From the NCBI GenBank assembly GCA_017624715.1, contig JAGAMN010000022.1, positions 1-54,337 of the forward strand: DNA of 54,337 bases. Reading direction: 5' to 3'. Source of the DNA: Oscillospiraceae bacterium (GTDB taxonomy: Bacteria; Bacillota; Clostridia; Oscillospirales; Oscillospiraceae). A program made the translations under genes and the position numbers. Shown in pieces: positions 1 to 8,267 of this stretch; the stretch's first letter is position 1, and every line of letters begins with the position of its first letter. The notes below the pieces were generated by a model. That model saw only the letters and a list, made by a program, of their open reading frames with translations. It made no database searches and was not told where the DNA came from.

Positions 1-64
1 CAAGTACTTGCTTTACGATTTCTAGTTTCTCTTCTTTACTGCGCAGTGTATATTTTCTCGACAT
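1..64 (-). CDS. Transposase N-terminus (partial, IS3 OrfA-like)
   Basis: Only the first 21 codons lie in the window. The minus-strand reading starts at ATG 64 and gives MSRKYTLRSKEEKLEIVKQV, which resembles the start of the helix-turn-helix OrfA of IS3-type transposases (basic start, then EEK.EIVK). A GGGGGTG ribosome site precedes the ATG. The rest lies beyond the left edge, so family and intactness cannot be judged. An imperfect hairpin at 94-131 lies just upstream and may be the element end or a terminator. Confidence 0.5.
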   Translation of the reverse strand, partial: MSRKYTLRSKEEKLEIVKQVL

Positions 65-93
65 AATAACACCCCCAATTCCATAATAGCATA

Positions 94-131
94 AAAATAA
101 TGGTAGGCACTTTCGTGTCTACCATTATTTT
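94..131. repeat. Hairpin / possible IS terminal repeat
   Basis: The sequence forms a stem of about 15 bp (AATAATGGTAGRCAC with its complement) around a 4-nt loop. It sits between the transposase start and the remnant gene at 173-337. It could be the left end of the insertion sequence (IS3-family ends begin TG) or a rho-independent terminator for the minus-strand gene to its right. One internal mismatch is A-C on the minus strand but G-U on the plus strand. Confidence 0.5.
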
Positions 132-172
132 ATCACTTCAACTTAGGTGCTGCGGTTTGCTATCTATTGTAC

Positions 173-337
173 TTAGTTTGCTTTTCTGGTGATTGCCCAA
201 ATGCCCCAGCCAACGCTGCAGGCAATAAACCAGTTAATTGGATAAATCGCAAAGATGACATATAGGAATCCACCCCATGGGCCGAAAGGCGCCACCTCAG
301 TATACAAGGCAACGAAGGAAATAACCAGCAGAATCAT
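173..337 (-). pseudogene. Small membrane protein or 3' remnant of a membrane gene
   Basis: Fifty-four codons from ATG 337 encode a hydrophobic protein with two likely membrane segments, each rich in aromatic residues (MILLVISFVALY and YPINWFIACSVGWGIW), ending in a basic RKAN tail. No ribosome site is visible before the ATG. The open frame continues upstream through a dispersed intergenic repeat (340-422), which suggests that the 5' part of an older gene was lost or replaced. I do not recognise the family. It may also be a genuine short membrane peptide. Confidence 0.35.
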
Positions 338-339
338 CG

Positions 340-422
340 GGGAGTGTACCACCGCCCTCAAAGAGGGAGGCAAGGTTTCTCCCAGGGGATTGCCGCGGCG
401 GCAAAGCCGCCTCGCAATGACA
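340..422. repeat. Dispersed intergenic repeats (two types joined)
   Basis: The left part contains CAAAGAGGGAGGCAAGGT (359-376), found again exactly at 41506-41523. The right part, with a GCGGCGGCAAAGCCGCC hairpin and CTCGCAATGACA end, resembles the palindromic repeat at 37816-37918. These are non-coding, REP-like sequences that lie between genes. Confidence 0.6.
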
Positions 423-424
423 AG

Positions 425-459
425 TAACTCCGGCAGGTGGAAAACCCCTGCCGGAGTTT
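425..459 (-). terminator. Terminator of the M42 peptidase gene
   Basis: Perfect 11-bp stem ACTCCGGCAGG / CCTGCCGGAGT (427-457) directly after the stop codon of the minus-strand gene. The T-tract is short. Confidence 0.6.
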
Positions 460-461
460 GA

Positions 462-1502
462 TTATACATCCAGGTAGCCGCAGAGGACCTTAAGGGTATT
501 GTACACGCCGTCAATGTGGCTGCGCTCGTAGCCGTGGCTGGCATAGACACCGGCACCGATCAGGCCGTGGCGGATATCTACACCGCTGCGCAGGGTGGCC
601 TCCACATCGGAGCCATAGTAGGGATACACATCCACCGCATAATCCGCTTCCATCTTCTTGGCAGCTTCGATCAGCTTGCCCACCACCTCATAGCTGTAAG
701 GGCCGCCGGAGTCCTTTGCGCAGATGGAGACCTGTTTTTCGGTACAGCTCAGGCCTGCGCCCACGCAGCCCATATCCACGGAAATGGCTTCGGTAATACC
801 GGCAGGCACGGATGCACTGCCGCCGTGGCCCACCTCTTCGTAAACAGTCACATGGACCCATGTGCGGCGCTTGGGAGTGATGGCATTATCAGCCAAATAT
901 TTGGCAAAGCCAAGCAGGATGCCAACGCTCAGCTTATCATCCAGGAAGCGGCTCTTCAGGTAACCGGACGCGGTGCGGCGGGTACGGGGCTCGAAGCAGA
1001 CAATATCGCCCACTTCAATACCCAGAGCACGGGTATCTGCAGCAGAGCTTACATCCTCATCCAGCACCACTTCCATGGTATCGAAGCTGCGCTTGGCGCT
1101 GCTGTAATCTCCGTTGACATGGACGGAAGCATTGCACAGCTGGAAGGTGCCGTCCAGCACCTTGCCGGTGCGGGTATAGACCCAGACATTTTCCGCTTCG
1201 CCGTTATTGGGGTTCATGCCACCCAAAGCAGTCAGCCGCAGGCGGCCATTGCCCTTAACTTCGGCCACCATACCGCCCAAAGTATCGGCATGGGCTTCCA
1301 GCAGCAAGCCGTCGTTTTCATCCTCTCCGCCCAAGTCCACCAACACGCCGCCTTTGGCGGTAATGCTTGCGATAAAGCCCAGCTTTTCAAAATTCTCCTT
1401 GACCCAGGCTGCCGCCCGGGCAGTATAGCCGGAGGGAGAGTCGATGCTCAGCAAAGTTTCGGTTTTCTCCCAGGCAAATTCTGCGTAACGCTTTTCGATC
1501 AT
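462..1502 (-). CDS. M42 family metallopeptidase (glutamyl aminopeptidase-like)
   Basis: Predicted cytoplasmic two-metal aminopeptidase of family M42, which trims N-terminal residues from short peptides; M42 enzymes usually form dodecameric shells. The 346 residues match family length. Metal and catalytic residues can be placed: H71 and D73 in LLEAHADTLGG, D188 in SRFLDDK, E222/E223 in YEEVGHGG, D243 in SVDMG, and a late His in YASHGYERSH. An AAGGAGGA ribosome site precedes ATG 1502. Its TTGTTT/TATAAT promoter (1529-1557) overlaps the terminator of the GH127 gene upstream. Substrate preference cannot be read from sequence. Confidence 0.9.
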   Translation of the reverse strand: MIEKRYAEFAWEKTETLLSIDSPSGYTARAAAWVKENFEKLGFIASITAKGGVLVDLGGEDENDGLLLEAHADTLGGMVAEVKGNGRLRLTALGGMNPNNGEAENVWVYTRTGKVLDGTFQLCNASVHVNGDYSSAKRSFDTMEVVLDEDVSSAADTRALGIEVGDIVCFEPRTRRTASGYLKSRFLDDKLSVGILLGFAKYLADNAITPKRRTWVHVTVYEEVGHGGSASVPAGITEAISVDMGCVGAGLSCTEKQVSICAKDSGGPYSYEVVGKLIEAAKKMEADYAVDVYPYYGSDVEATLRSGVDIRHGLIGAGVYASHGYERSHIDGVYNTLKVLCGYLDV

Positions 1503-1528
1503 AGAAGTGTCCTCCTTGCTTTTTCTTG

Positions 1529-1557
1529 ATTATAGCATATCGGAAGAAAGAAAACAA
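1529..1557 (-). promoter_or_regulatory. Promoter of the M42 gene, overlapping a terminator
   Basis: On the minus strand TTGTTT (1552-1557) and TATAAT (1529-1534) are separated by 17 bp. The -35 box shares bases with the end of the GH127 terminator stem and its T-tract. Confidence 0.65.
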
Positions 1558-1578
1558 GCCATCCAAACGGACGGCTTG
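1551..1578 (-). terminator. Terminator of the GH127 gene
   Basis: Stem ACAAGCCRTCC / GGAYGGCTTGT (1554-1578) followed on the minus strand by TTTTCTTT. Lies between the GH127 stop and the M42 start. Confidence 0.75.
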
Positions 1579-1586
1579 TTGGTCGT

Positions 1587-3398
1587 TTATTGAACTGTAT
1601 AGTTGAGCCACACATACATTTCCGACACGCCACGGTTGGCAAAGGCGTAATACGGAATGAAGGTCAATTCCTTATCCTGGCGGACATTTTGGAATCTGCG
1701 GTAAAGTCCTGCGCCGGGGACTTTATACAGCCCCTTGGTTTTAAGGATCGGGATGCCAAATTCCGCACTTTCCGCCACCGCCACCGGCTGGGTCGGATCC
1801 AGCAGAACATTGCGTAGCTGGTTGCCGTTGTCCACGCCTTCCAGGCAGTAGACCACCGGACCACGCATCAGCGCCAGCTTGTTGGCAATTTCCGGGACAT
1901 AGGCATCGGCCTCCATAAACTCCACCGGCATGGCAAAGGAAATCAGGAGCTCTCCATCTGCCGGAACAGTTACATAGGCATAGCCTCTGTCCATCGTATA
2001 GGGCTGAGACACAGTAAATTCGCGGCACCAGCCGGGAATCCGCAAAGCAACGGTTTTGTAACCTTCCACCGTGAGCTTGACCTCGCCCTTGGCGGGATAC
2101 TCGGTTTGGCATGTCACGCCGGGAGCCTGGGATTGGGCATACTGGTGGACATAGAGGGTATCCCCCTGGGTGCTGTACAGCAAGTCGCTCATGCTGGCGA
2201 TCACCCGGAAAATGTTGGGCGGGCAGCAGGAGCAGCTGAACACCTTGACCCGTTGGGTCAGGGGGCGCTTGATCTTCAGGCTGGTTGCCGTATTGGTCTG
2301 ATTAAAGTCCGGCTCCAGCTCCAGAGGATTGACATAGAAGAAGGATTCTCCATCCAGGGACACACCGGACAAGGCTCCGTTATACAGTACCCGCTCGATG
2401 GCATCGGCATAGCGGCTGTCTGCACGAATCCGAAGAAGTCTGCGGGCAAAGAAGATCATGGAAAGCGCAGCGCAGGTCTCGGCATATGCCGTATCGCTGG
2501 GCAGATCCCGATCCACAGTAAATGCCTCGCCGGCAAAAGCTGAACCCAAGCCGCCGGTGATATACATCCGGCGATCCACCGCATTTTGGAAAATGGCTTC
2601 CGCAGCTTCCAAATAGTCAGCGTCGTCATTCAGAAGTGCCAGGTCAGCCATACCGCAGGCAATGTACATTGCCCGGACAGCGTGGCCCTCCGCGGTACGT
2701 TGCTGCACCAGGGGCATATGGCTCTGATCGTAGCACCGCTTCGTCCAATCATTGACGGTGGTATCTTTGCCGTTATTGCCCCGTTGATCCAGGAAGAACT
2801 TGGCCAAATCAAAATACCGCTTCTCCCCAGTGGTCTGGGAAAGCCGCACCAGGGCCAGCTCGATCTCAGGGTGGCCACCGGTAACAAAGGGTGCGCTGCC
2901 ATCGATCTTGAACACTTTTTCGATCAGATCGGCATATCGGCATACCGCCTTGAGGAAACGATCCTCGCCGGTGGCTTCATAGTAGGCACAGGCAGCCTCC
3001 ATCAAATGGCCGGCGCAGTACAGCTCGTGGCGGTCACGGTTGGTAAGACGGGGCTCTTCGGTTTTTACAGTGAAATAGCTGTTCATATAGCCGTCCGGCC
3101 ACTGGTTTTCCAGCAGGTCGTCGATGGCTTTTTCCACCAAAACCTGAAGCTGGGGATTCGGTTTTTTACCCAGGAGATAGGCAGCACCCTCCAGCCATTT
3201 GGCAATATCGGAATCCCAGAAAAAGTGTGCTTGCCACTCGGTTGTTTCTGTCCATTGACATTTGAGAAGTTCAAATCGGTGGGTATCAGAAAAACGGTCA
3301 TATACCGCCCTGGCCGTTACTGCTTCATTGATATCCTGGCGATGTTTCCAAAAGCCGCCAGTAATGCTGCAATCCTTATAACTGATTTCATAAAGCAT
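1587..3398 (-). CDS. GH127 beta-L-arabinofuranosidase-type glycosidase
   Basis: Glycoside hydrolase family 127 (old DUF1680), predicted to release terminal beta-L-arabinofuranose from plant glycans or hydroxyproline-linked arabinans. The 603 residues are near family length. Residues match those known in the Bifidobacterium enzyme HypBA1: E291 in FAGEAF, E307 and C309 in YAETCA, and C391/C392 in SCSCCPPNIFR, that is, the Zn-bound nucleophilic Cys plus ligands. There is no signal peptide, so substrates must be imported first. ATG 3398 is chosen because AAGGAGGG lies just upstream; an upstream extension in the same frame lacks a ribosome site. GH127 members vary in substrate. Confidence 0.88.
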   Translation of the reverse strand: MLYEISYKDCSITGGFWKHRQDINEAVTARAVYDRFSDTHRFELLKCQWTETTEWQAHFFWDSDIAKWLEGAAYLLGKKPNPQLQVLVEKAIDDLLENQWPDGYMNSYFTVKTEEPRLTNRDRHELYCAGHLMEAACAYYEATGEDRFLKAVCRYADLIEKVFKIDGSAPFVTGGHPEIELALVRLSQTTGEKRYFDLAKFFLDQRGNNGKDTTVNDWTKRCYDQSHMPLVQQRTAEGHAVRAMYIACGMADLALLNDDADYLEAAEAIFQNAVDRRMYITGGLGSAFAGEAFTVDRDLPSDTAYAETCAALSMIFFARRLLRIRADSRYADAIERVLYNGALSGVSLDGESFFYVNPLELEPDFNQTNTATSLKIKRPLTQRVKVFSCSCCPPNIFRVIASMSDLLYSTQGDTLYVHQYAQSQAPGVTCQTEYPAKGEVKLTVEGYKTVALRIPGWCREFTVSQPYTMDRGYAYVTVPADGELLISFAMPVEFMEADAYVPEIANKLALMRGPVVYCLEGVDNGNQLRNVLLDPTQPVAVAESAEFGIPILKTKGLYKVPGAGLYRRFQNVRQDKELTFIPYYAFANRGVSEMYVWLNYTVQ

Positions 3399-3488
3399 AT
3401 ACTTTCCCTCCTTTTTTATAATGTTATCACAGCAAATAATCCGAAACAAGCAAATAGTTGTCTTTTTGTAGTCAAGCTTTAAGATAGA

Positions 3489-3518
3489 AAACAAGCCGCC
3501 CATTTAGGCGGCTTGTTT
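3489..3518 (-). terminator. Terminator of the thrS-FAD oxidoreductase operon
   Basis: Perfect 12-bp stem AAACAAGCCGCC / GGCGGCTTGTTT with a 6-nt loop, just after the oxidoreductase stop. Confidence 0.8.
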
Positions 3519-3524
3519 AGCATG

Positions 3525-4697
3525 TTAAAATAGAACTCCCTGGGATCTTAGGGTTTCCTGCAATACGGAAACATCCAAAGAGGCAAAATCCGTTCCGGAC
3601 TTCAGGGCGATGGCTGCGGCGGTGCCGGCAGCCTGTCCGGTCAATGCACAAACAGGGATCACTCGGGCAACCTCCCAGCCTTCACCGTCGGCAGAGACTA
3701 CACGGCCCGCTGTGATGAGATTACCCACCTGCCGGTTATACAGGCATCGGTAGGGCATATGGAACACCGGTCCGCGATTACGAAAATCACCAAAGGTGCC
3801 GATGCTGTCCTCGCAACTGTCCTGCTCGCCCACAAATGTAGTTTCGCCGATCATGCACCGGATCTTCCGATACTGGGGCATGGTGGGAATGGCGGTCAGC
3901 TCCCGGTCATTCTTAGGCTGATCCTTGATGTAGTCAAAGACGGCCTGCTTGCCCCAGGCGATAAATGCGTTTTCCGAATCGGAATCATACCGGTCAAGCA
4001 GCGGTTGATCTGCAGGATGTCCCTGTCCAGAGGCAACTGCACCACGCATGATCCATTTGCGAAATACCGTTTCGTCCTGGGATGCGGTATCCTCTCTGGT
4101 AAACCCATGGGCAACATAGGTCAGGTAATTGGTTCCCAGCCGGGTGGGCAATCCAGCGCCGACACAGACAGAAGCATCACCGGTGGCATCCACGACAAAT
4201 TGGCAGCCGTAGAACTCTTTTCCGGAGACCGTTTCCGCTACGATACCGGCTACTTTGCCGTTTTCCATGATGGGATAGGTGGCCATAGTATCAAACCGAA
4301 TGGTCACACCGCTTTCTTTCACCCAAGCATCCAAGGCCAATGCAAATACCGTAGGGGAATACTTGGTGGCAAATCGGTCGTAACGGCAACGGTTGCGGCC
4401 TTCCCCACCCCATTGGGCTGGCAGGTTTTCCATGCCGTAACAGATGGAAAGGCGCAGCAATTCTTCACCGATACCGCCGACCACTTGTTTGCCGTTGCCG
4501 TCGCACAGGGGCTCGTACCAGTTGATGAGGCCAACCGTGGCCAGGCCGCCCAGGTTGATCTGCTTTTCCAGCAGCAACGTCTTTGTGCCATTTCTAGCAG
4601 CAGCTACGGCAGCAGCAACACCGCCAATGCCGCCACCAACCACGACAACATCATATTCACCTTTGAATGTGACTTCTCTTGTGTCGCAGTAATTCAT
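3525..4697 (-). CDS. FAD-dependent oxidoreductase (FAD_oxidored type)
   Basis: Flavoprotein of 390 residues with an N-terminal Rossmann motif (YDVVVVGGGIGGVAAAVAA) and acidic strand end LLLEKQ, then a second FAD-binding signature FVVDATGDASVCVGAGLP and a C-terminal segment ending in GRVVSADGEGWEVARV and ALTGQAAGTAAAIA. This architecture is typical of FAD_oxidored enzymes (PF12831). Substrate unknown. ATG 4697 follows AAGGAAG within the end of thrS; the two genes are 7 bp apart, so this enzyme is probably co-transcribed with thrS under T-box control, an unexpected pairing. Confidence 0.8.
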   Translation of the reverse strand: MNYCDTREVTFKGEYDVVVVGGGIGGVAAAVAAARNGTKTLLLEKQINLGGLATVGLINWYEPLCDGNGKQVVGGIGEELLRLSICYGMENLPAQWGGEGRNRCRYDRFATKYSPTVFALALDAWVKESGVTIRFDTMATYPIMENGKVAGIVAETVSGKEFYGCQFVVDATGDASVCVGAGLPTRLGTNYLTYVAHGFTREDTASQDETVFRKWIMRGAVASGQGHPADQPLLDRYDSDSENAFIAWGKQAVFDYIKDQPKNDRELTAIPTMPQYRKIRCMIGETTFVGEQDSCEDSIGTFGDFRNRGPVFHMPYRCLYNRQVGNLITAGRVVSADGEGWEVARVIPVCALTGQAAGTAAAIALKSGTDFASLDVSVLQETLRSQGVLF

Positions 4698-4704
4698 GGC
4701 AAAC

Positions 4705-6501
4705 TTACACTTCCTTGCTCTTGGTGGCGATTTCCATGAGGCACTTGGCAATGAACTCGTCGGGGGTCATAGCGCCCAGGTCCTCACCCTTGCGGGTACG
4801 GACAGAGACAGTGCCGTTTTCCATGTCCCGGTCACCAATGACCAGCATATAGGGGATCTTCTGCAGCTGTGCCTCCCGAATCTTGTAACCCAGCTTTTCG
4901 CTGCGGCAGTCGGTCTCAGCGTGGATGTTCAGCGCATTCAGCTTTTCAGCCAGCTCCTTACTATACTCATGGGCGCGGTCGGTGATGGGCAGGACCTTGA
5001 CCTGCGTGGGCATCATCCACAGAGGCAGTGCGCCGGCGTAACGCTCGATGAGGTAGGCCAGGGTGCGCTCGTAGCAGCCCAGGCTGGTACGGTGGATGAT
5101 ATAGGGGGTCTTCTTCTGGCCGTCGGCATCCACATATTCCATGCCGAACTTCTGTGCCAGCAGCATATCGATCTGAATGGTGACGATGGTATCTTCCTTG
5201 CCAAAGACGTTCTTGTACTGGATATCCAGCTTGGGGCCGTAGAAAGCGGCTTCGTCGATACCGATTTCGTACTCCACACCCAGGTTGTCCAGAATCTCCT
5301 TCATGACGGACTGGGCGTGCTCCCACTGCTCGGGCGTACCCTCGTACTTGATACCGGCCCGGGCGGGATCCCACTGGCTGAAGCGGAAGGTGCAGTTTTC
5401 CAGCATGCCGACGGTATCCAAGCAATACTTTGCCAGCTCCAGACAGCCCTTGAACTCCTCTTCCAGCTGATCAGGACGCAGCACAAGGTGGCCCTCGGAA
5501 ATGGTGAACTGGCGGACGCGGATCAGGCCGTGCATCTCACCGCTGTCCTCGTTACGGAACAGGGTGGAAGTTTCACCCAAGCGCATAGGCAGGTCACGGT
5601 AGGATCTTGCACGGTTCAGGTAGACCTGGTACTGGAAGGGGCAGGTCATGGGACGCAGAGCGAAGCACTCTTTCTCCTCATCGTGAGGATCGCCCAGAAC
5701 GAACATGCCGTCCAGGTAGTGATCCCAGTGGCCGGAAATGCGGTACAAATCCCGTTTTGCCATCAGAGGGGTCTTGGTCAGCAGGTAGCCTCGCTTCTGC
5801 TCCTCGTCTTCCACCCAGCGCTGCAGGGTCTGGATAACTCTTGCACCCTTGGGCAGCAGAATGGGCAGGCCCTGGCCAATCTCTTCGACAGTGGTGAAGA
5901 ACTCCAGCTCGCGGCCCAGCTTATTGTGGTCGCGCTTCAGGGCTTCTTCCTGAGCCAGCAGGTAAGCATCCAGCTCGTCCTTGCTGGGGAAGCCGATGCC
6001 GTAGATACGCTGCAGCATCTTGCGGTTACTATCGCCGCGCCAGTAAGCGCCACAGGCCTTGGTCAGCTTGAAGCCATTGTGACGGACACGGCCGGTATGA
6101 TCCAGGTGGGGACCGGCGCACAGGTCGGTAAACTCACCCTGAGTGTAGAAAGAAATGACGGCGTCTGCAGGCAGGTCTTCGATGAGTTCCTTTTTGTAGG
6201 GCTCGTTGTGGGCTTCAGCCCAGGCGATAGCCTCTGCTCTGGGCAGCTCGCTGCGCTCCAGGCGGATGCGCTCCTTGCAGATCTTCTTCATCTCCCCTTC
6301 GATCTGCGCCAGATGGTCGGGCGTAAAGGAGAAGGGAGCATCAAAGTCGTAGTACCAGCCCTCATCGATAGCGGGGCCGATGGCCAGCTGAACTTCCGGC
6401 CACAGGCGCTTGACAGCCTGGGCCATGATGTGGCTGCAGGTATGCCAGAAGGTCTTGCGGTACTCCGGATTTTCAAAGGTGTACAGGTTTTCGTTTTCCA
6501 T
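4705..6501 (-). CDS. thrS: Threonyl-tRNA synthetase (lacks TGS domain)
   Basis: Charges tRNA-Thr with threonine. The 598-residue protein begins directly with the editing/SAD domain (HTCSHIMAQAVKRLWP, later DLCAGPHLDHTG), continues with the class II catalytic core (ALRPMTCPFQYQVY, TSTLFRNEDSGEMHGLIR, HRTSLGCYERTLAYLIE) and ends with the anticodon-binding domain (PLWMMPTQVKVLPITD). The usual N-terminal TGS domain of about 60 residues is missing; shortened forms of this kind occur in some Clostridia. AAGGAGGA precedes ATG 6501. Upstream is a complete T-box leader. Confidence 0.95.
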   Translation of the reverse strand: MENENLYTFENPEYRKTFWHTCSHIMAQAVKRLWPEVQLAIGPAIDEGWYYDFDAPFSFTPDHLAQIEGEMKKICKERIRLERSELPRAEAIAWAEAHNEPYKKELIEDLPADAVISFYTQGEFTDLCAGPHLDHTGRVRHNGFKLTKACGAYWRGDSNRKMLQRIYGIGFPSKDELDAYLLAQEEALKRDHNKLGRELEFFTTVEEIGQGLPILLPKGARVIQTLQRWVEDEEQKRGYLLTKTPLMAKRDLYRISGHWDHYLDGMFVLGDPHDEEKECFALRPMTCPFQYQVYLNRARSYRDLPMRLGETSTLFRNEDSGEMHGLIRVRQFTISEGHLVLRPDQLEEEFKGCLELAKYCLDTVGMLENCTFRFSQWDPARAGIKYEGTPEQWEHAQSVMKEILDNLGVEYEIGIDEAAFYGPKLDIQYKNVFGKEDTIVTIQIDMLLAQKFGMEYVDADGQKKTPYIIHRTSLGCYERTLAYLIERYAGALPLWMMPTQVKVLPITDRAHEYSKELAEKLNALNIHAETDCRSEKLGYKIREAQLQKIPYMLVIGDRDMENGTVSVRTRKGEDLGAMTPDEFIAKCLMEIATKSKEV

Positions 6502-6529
6502 TTTGGTTTTCCTCCTTTTCTTGGGGAAG

Positions 6530-6778
6530 GTAAAAAAATCCCACCCCTGACAAAATCAGGGGTGGGATACAAGCTTTGTATTCCACGGTTCCACCCTGGT
6601 TGCTTTGCAAGCAAAGCCGCTCATTGACGCTTTAACGGGCGCACCCGGCAGACCATTTCCGGTCAGCGGCTCAGAAGTGGTATCCTCTTCGGCAGGGGTA
6701 CAGATGCCTTGCACCAAAAGTGGCATCCTCTCTGGGAATCTTACCGGGAAGGGCGTGTCTTCATCACAGCCTTTGTAT
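6530..6778 (-). ncRNA. T-box riboswitch leader of thrS
   Basis: The minus-strand leader carries the T-box consensus AGGGTGGAACCGTGGAA (complement near 6580-6596), an upstream stem I with a threonine specifier ACC in GATACCACTTCTGA, and a strong terminator stem CCCACCCCTGA / TCAGGGGTGGG (about 6539-6567) followed by TTTTTTT. Uncharged tRNA-Thr should bind and favour the antiterminator, raising thrS and oxidoreductase transcription when threonine is short. Boundaries are approximate. Confidence 0.93.
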
Positions 6779-6784
6779 GGAGAG

Positions 6785-6813
6785 AATTTAGCACAAATTC
6801 AGAGAAATGTCAA
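6785..6813 (-). promoter_or_regulatory. Promoter of the thrS operon
   Basis: TTGACA (6808-6813) and TAAATT (6785-6790) on the minus strand, 17 bp apart, just upstream of the T-box leader. Confidence 0.75.
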
Positions 6814-7028
6814 TGCTTTGTGGAGGAAAAAGGCCAGAATTTGCCTTTTGTGAGAAAAATTTTTGCGGTTTTACATTTGATTATGTTATGTAAACATCGC
6901 TGTAGAATTCCACTACATATTGTGGTGAATCGGTATATAAATGTGTATATTTTGAATAAAAGTTGACATAATTTCATTTACATAATTTTGTAAAAAGTTG
7001 TCGTTTTTTAGCTTTTTGAAGAAAATGC
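6814..7028. other. AT-rich intergenic stretch
   Basis: Between the divergent thrS and yabE-like promoters. It is AT-rich, with short runs such as TTGACATAATTTCATTTACATAA near 6963-6985 that look promoter-like but lack a well spaced partner. No gene or strong structure is seen. Confidence 0.5.
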
Positions 7029-7056
7029 TTGACTTTTTGCACAATAATGTTATAAT
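7029..7056 (+). promoter_or_regulatory. Promoter of the yabE-like gene
   Basis: TTGACT (7029-7034), 16-bp spacer, TATAAT (7051-7056). The transcript leader is about 95 nt before the AAAGGAGGA ribosome site. Confidence 0.8.
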
Positions 7057-7156
7057 ACCCCAGCGCGCTTATGCGTATAAATATTTTGTATTCAAGGATC
7101 GCCGTTTAATATGCGGCAGAATCCTGACCAATATTTCCTTGAAAGGAGGACATCCC

Positions 7157-8230
7157 ATGCTGGAATGCAATCGTTCCATGAGAAAGAAATTTATGCTGAT
7201 GACCCGAGTCTTCGCAGTACTGTTGCCCGTCATTCTTCTGACTGTGCTTCTGTCTCAAACCGTTATGGCGCTCAATACATATGTGATCAGCGACGGCGAT
7301 CGTGTTACGATCCACACAACCTATGCAACCGATCCGGCAGAAGTGCTCTCCGAGGCTGGTTTTGAACTGAATCCCGACGATTTTTATACCACCCAAATCA
7401 GTTCCGGCAAATCGGAGATTACCATTCAGCGGCTGCAGACCGTGACCATCTACTTAGGACAGACACAGGTGAAGATGCAAACCTACGGTGAGACCGTGGC
7501 TTCCATCCTGAACCGTGCCGGCATTACCCTGACCGACGATGATGCGGTTTCCGTACAGCCCAACACCAACACCCGTGACGGAATGACGATTACCGTTTCC
7601 CGTACACAGTATGTTGTGGAAACCTATGATATCGAGGTTCCCTACGAAACGCTGTACTGCTATGCACCCAATCTTCCCGAGGGTCAGCAGGTGGTGCTGA
7701 CCAAGGGTGTTAACGGCATTGCCGAGCGCACCGCCAATGTTATGTACATCAACGGCACCGAGATCAGCCGTACTCCCCTGTCCGACAAGGTTACCCTAGA
7801 GCCCGTGAAGGAGGTTATCGCCATCGGCAGCAAGGCCGGTGCTGACATCCAGGAAATGCCGGAAACTTCTCTAGGTATGCCCATTATCGGTGACGGCGTG
7901 ATTATCACCCCCCAGGGTGAGGTTCTGAACTACTCCAATGCCGGTGTATTCACAGCCACCGCCTACCATAATACAGACCCCGGCTGCACCATTTATACCT
8001 ACATTGGCACCCTGTGCCGCGTGGGCGCAATCGCAGTTGATCCTAAGGTCATTCCCCTGGGCACCAAGATGTACATCGTTTCCAACGACGGCAGATATAT
8101 CTACGGCGAAGCTGTGGCAGAGGATACCGGCGGTTCCATTAAGGGTAACCGTATCGATCTGTACTTCGATAGCGTTCCTGAATGTATTCAGTTCGGCATC
8201 CGTGACTGCACGGTTTATTTCCTTAACTGA
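7157..8230 (+). CDS. yabE: YabE-like cell-wall protein: DUF348, G5 and 3D domains
   Basis: Exported or membrane-anchored peptidoglycan-active protein of 357 residues. An N-terminal hydrophobic segment (about 11-34) is followed by ubiquitin-like DUF348 repeats (YVISDGDRVTIHTTYATDP, later VTIYLGQTQVKM), a G5 domain (YDIEVPYETLYCYAP to NVMYINGTE), and a C-terminal 3D domain with the conserved Asp residues (GAIAVDPKVIPLGT, EDTGGSIKGNRIDLYFD). The 3D domain resembles the MltA/YuiC lytic transglycosylase core, so it probably cuts glycan strands during growth. ATG 7157 follows AAAGGAGGA. As in Bacillus, it lies just before ksgA, though rnmV, which usually sits between, is absent. Confidence 0.85.
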   Translation: MLECNRSMRKKFMLMTRVFAVLLPVILLTVLLSQTVMALNTYVISDGDRVTIHTTYATDPAEVLSEAGFELNPDDFYTTQISSGKSEITIQRLQTVTIYLGQTQVKMQTYGETVASILNRAGITLTDDDAVSVQPNTNTRDGMTITVSRTQYVVETYDIEVPYETLYCYAPNLPEGQQVVLTKGVNGIAERTANVMYINGTEISRTPLSDKVTLEPVKEVIAIGSKAGADIQEMPETSLGMPIIGDGVIITPQGEVLNYSNAGVFTATAYHNTDPGCTIYTYIGTLCRVGAIAVDPKVIPLGTKMYIVSNDGRYIYGEAVAEDTGGSIKGNRIDLYFDSVPECIQFGIRDCTVYFLN

Positions 8231-8238
8231 TTTTTCAA

Positions 8239-8267
8239 TTGCAAAACCGCCTTTCTTCTGCTATGAT
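8239..8267 (+). promoter_or_regulatory. ksgA promoter inside the upstream terminator
   Basis: TTGCAA (8239-8244), 17 bp, TATGAT (8262-8267). The -10 box lies in the loop of the terminator hairpin, so a transcript from this promoter would start near 8274 and lack the left stem arm. Confidence 0.6.

Noticed and set aside
4696-6627. Long 643-residue open frame on the plus strand opposite thrS
   Set aside because: It mirrors the thrS reading frame in a GC-rich gene; composition is Leu/Gln/Gly-rich without domains, and thrS is certain.
6605-6966. Plus-strand open frames beside the thrS T-box
   Set aside because: They run through the T-box leader, which has strong structural signatures on the other strand, and have no ribosome site or recognisable protein.
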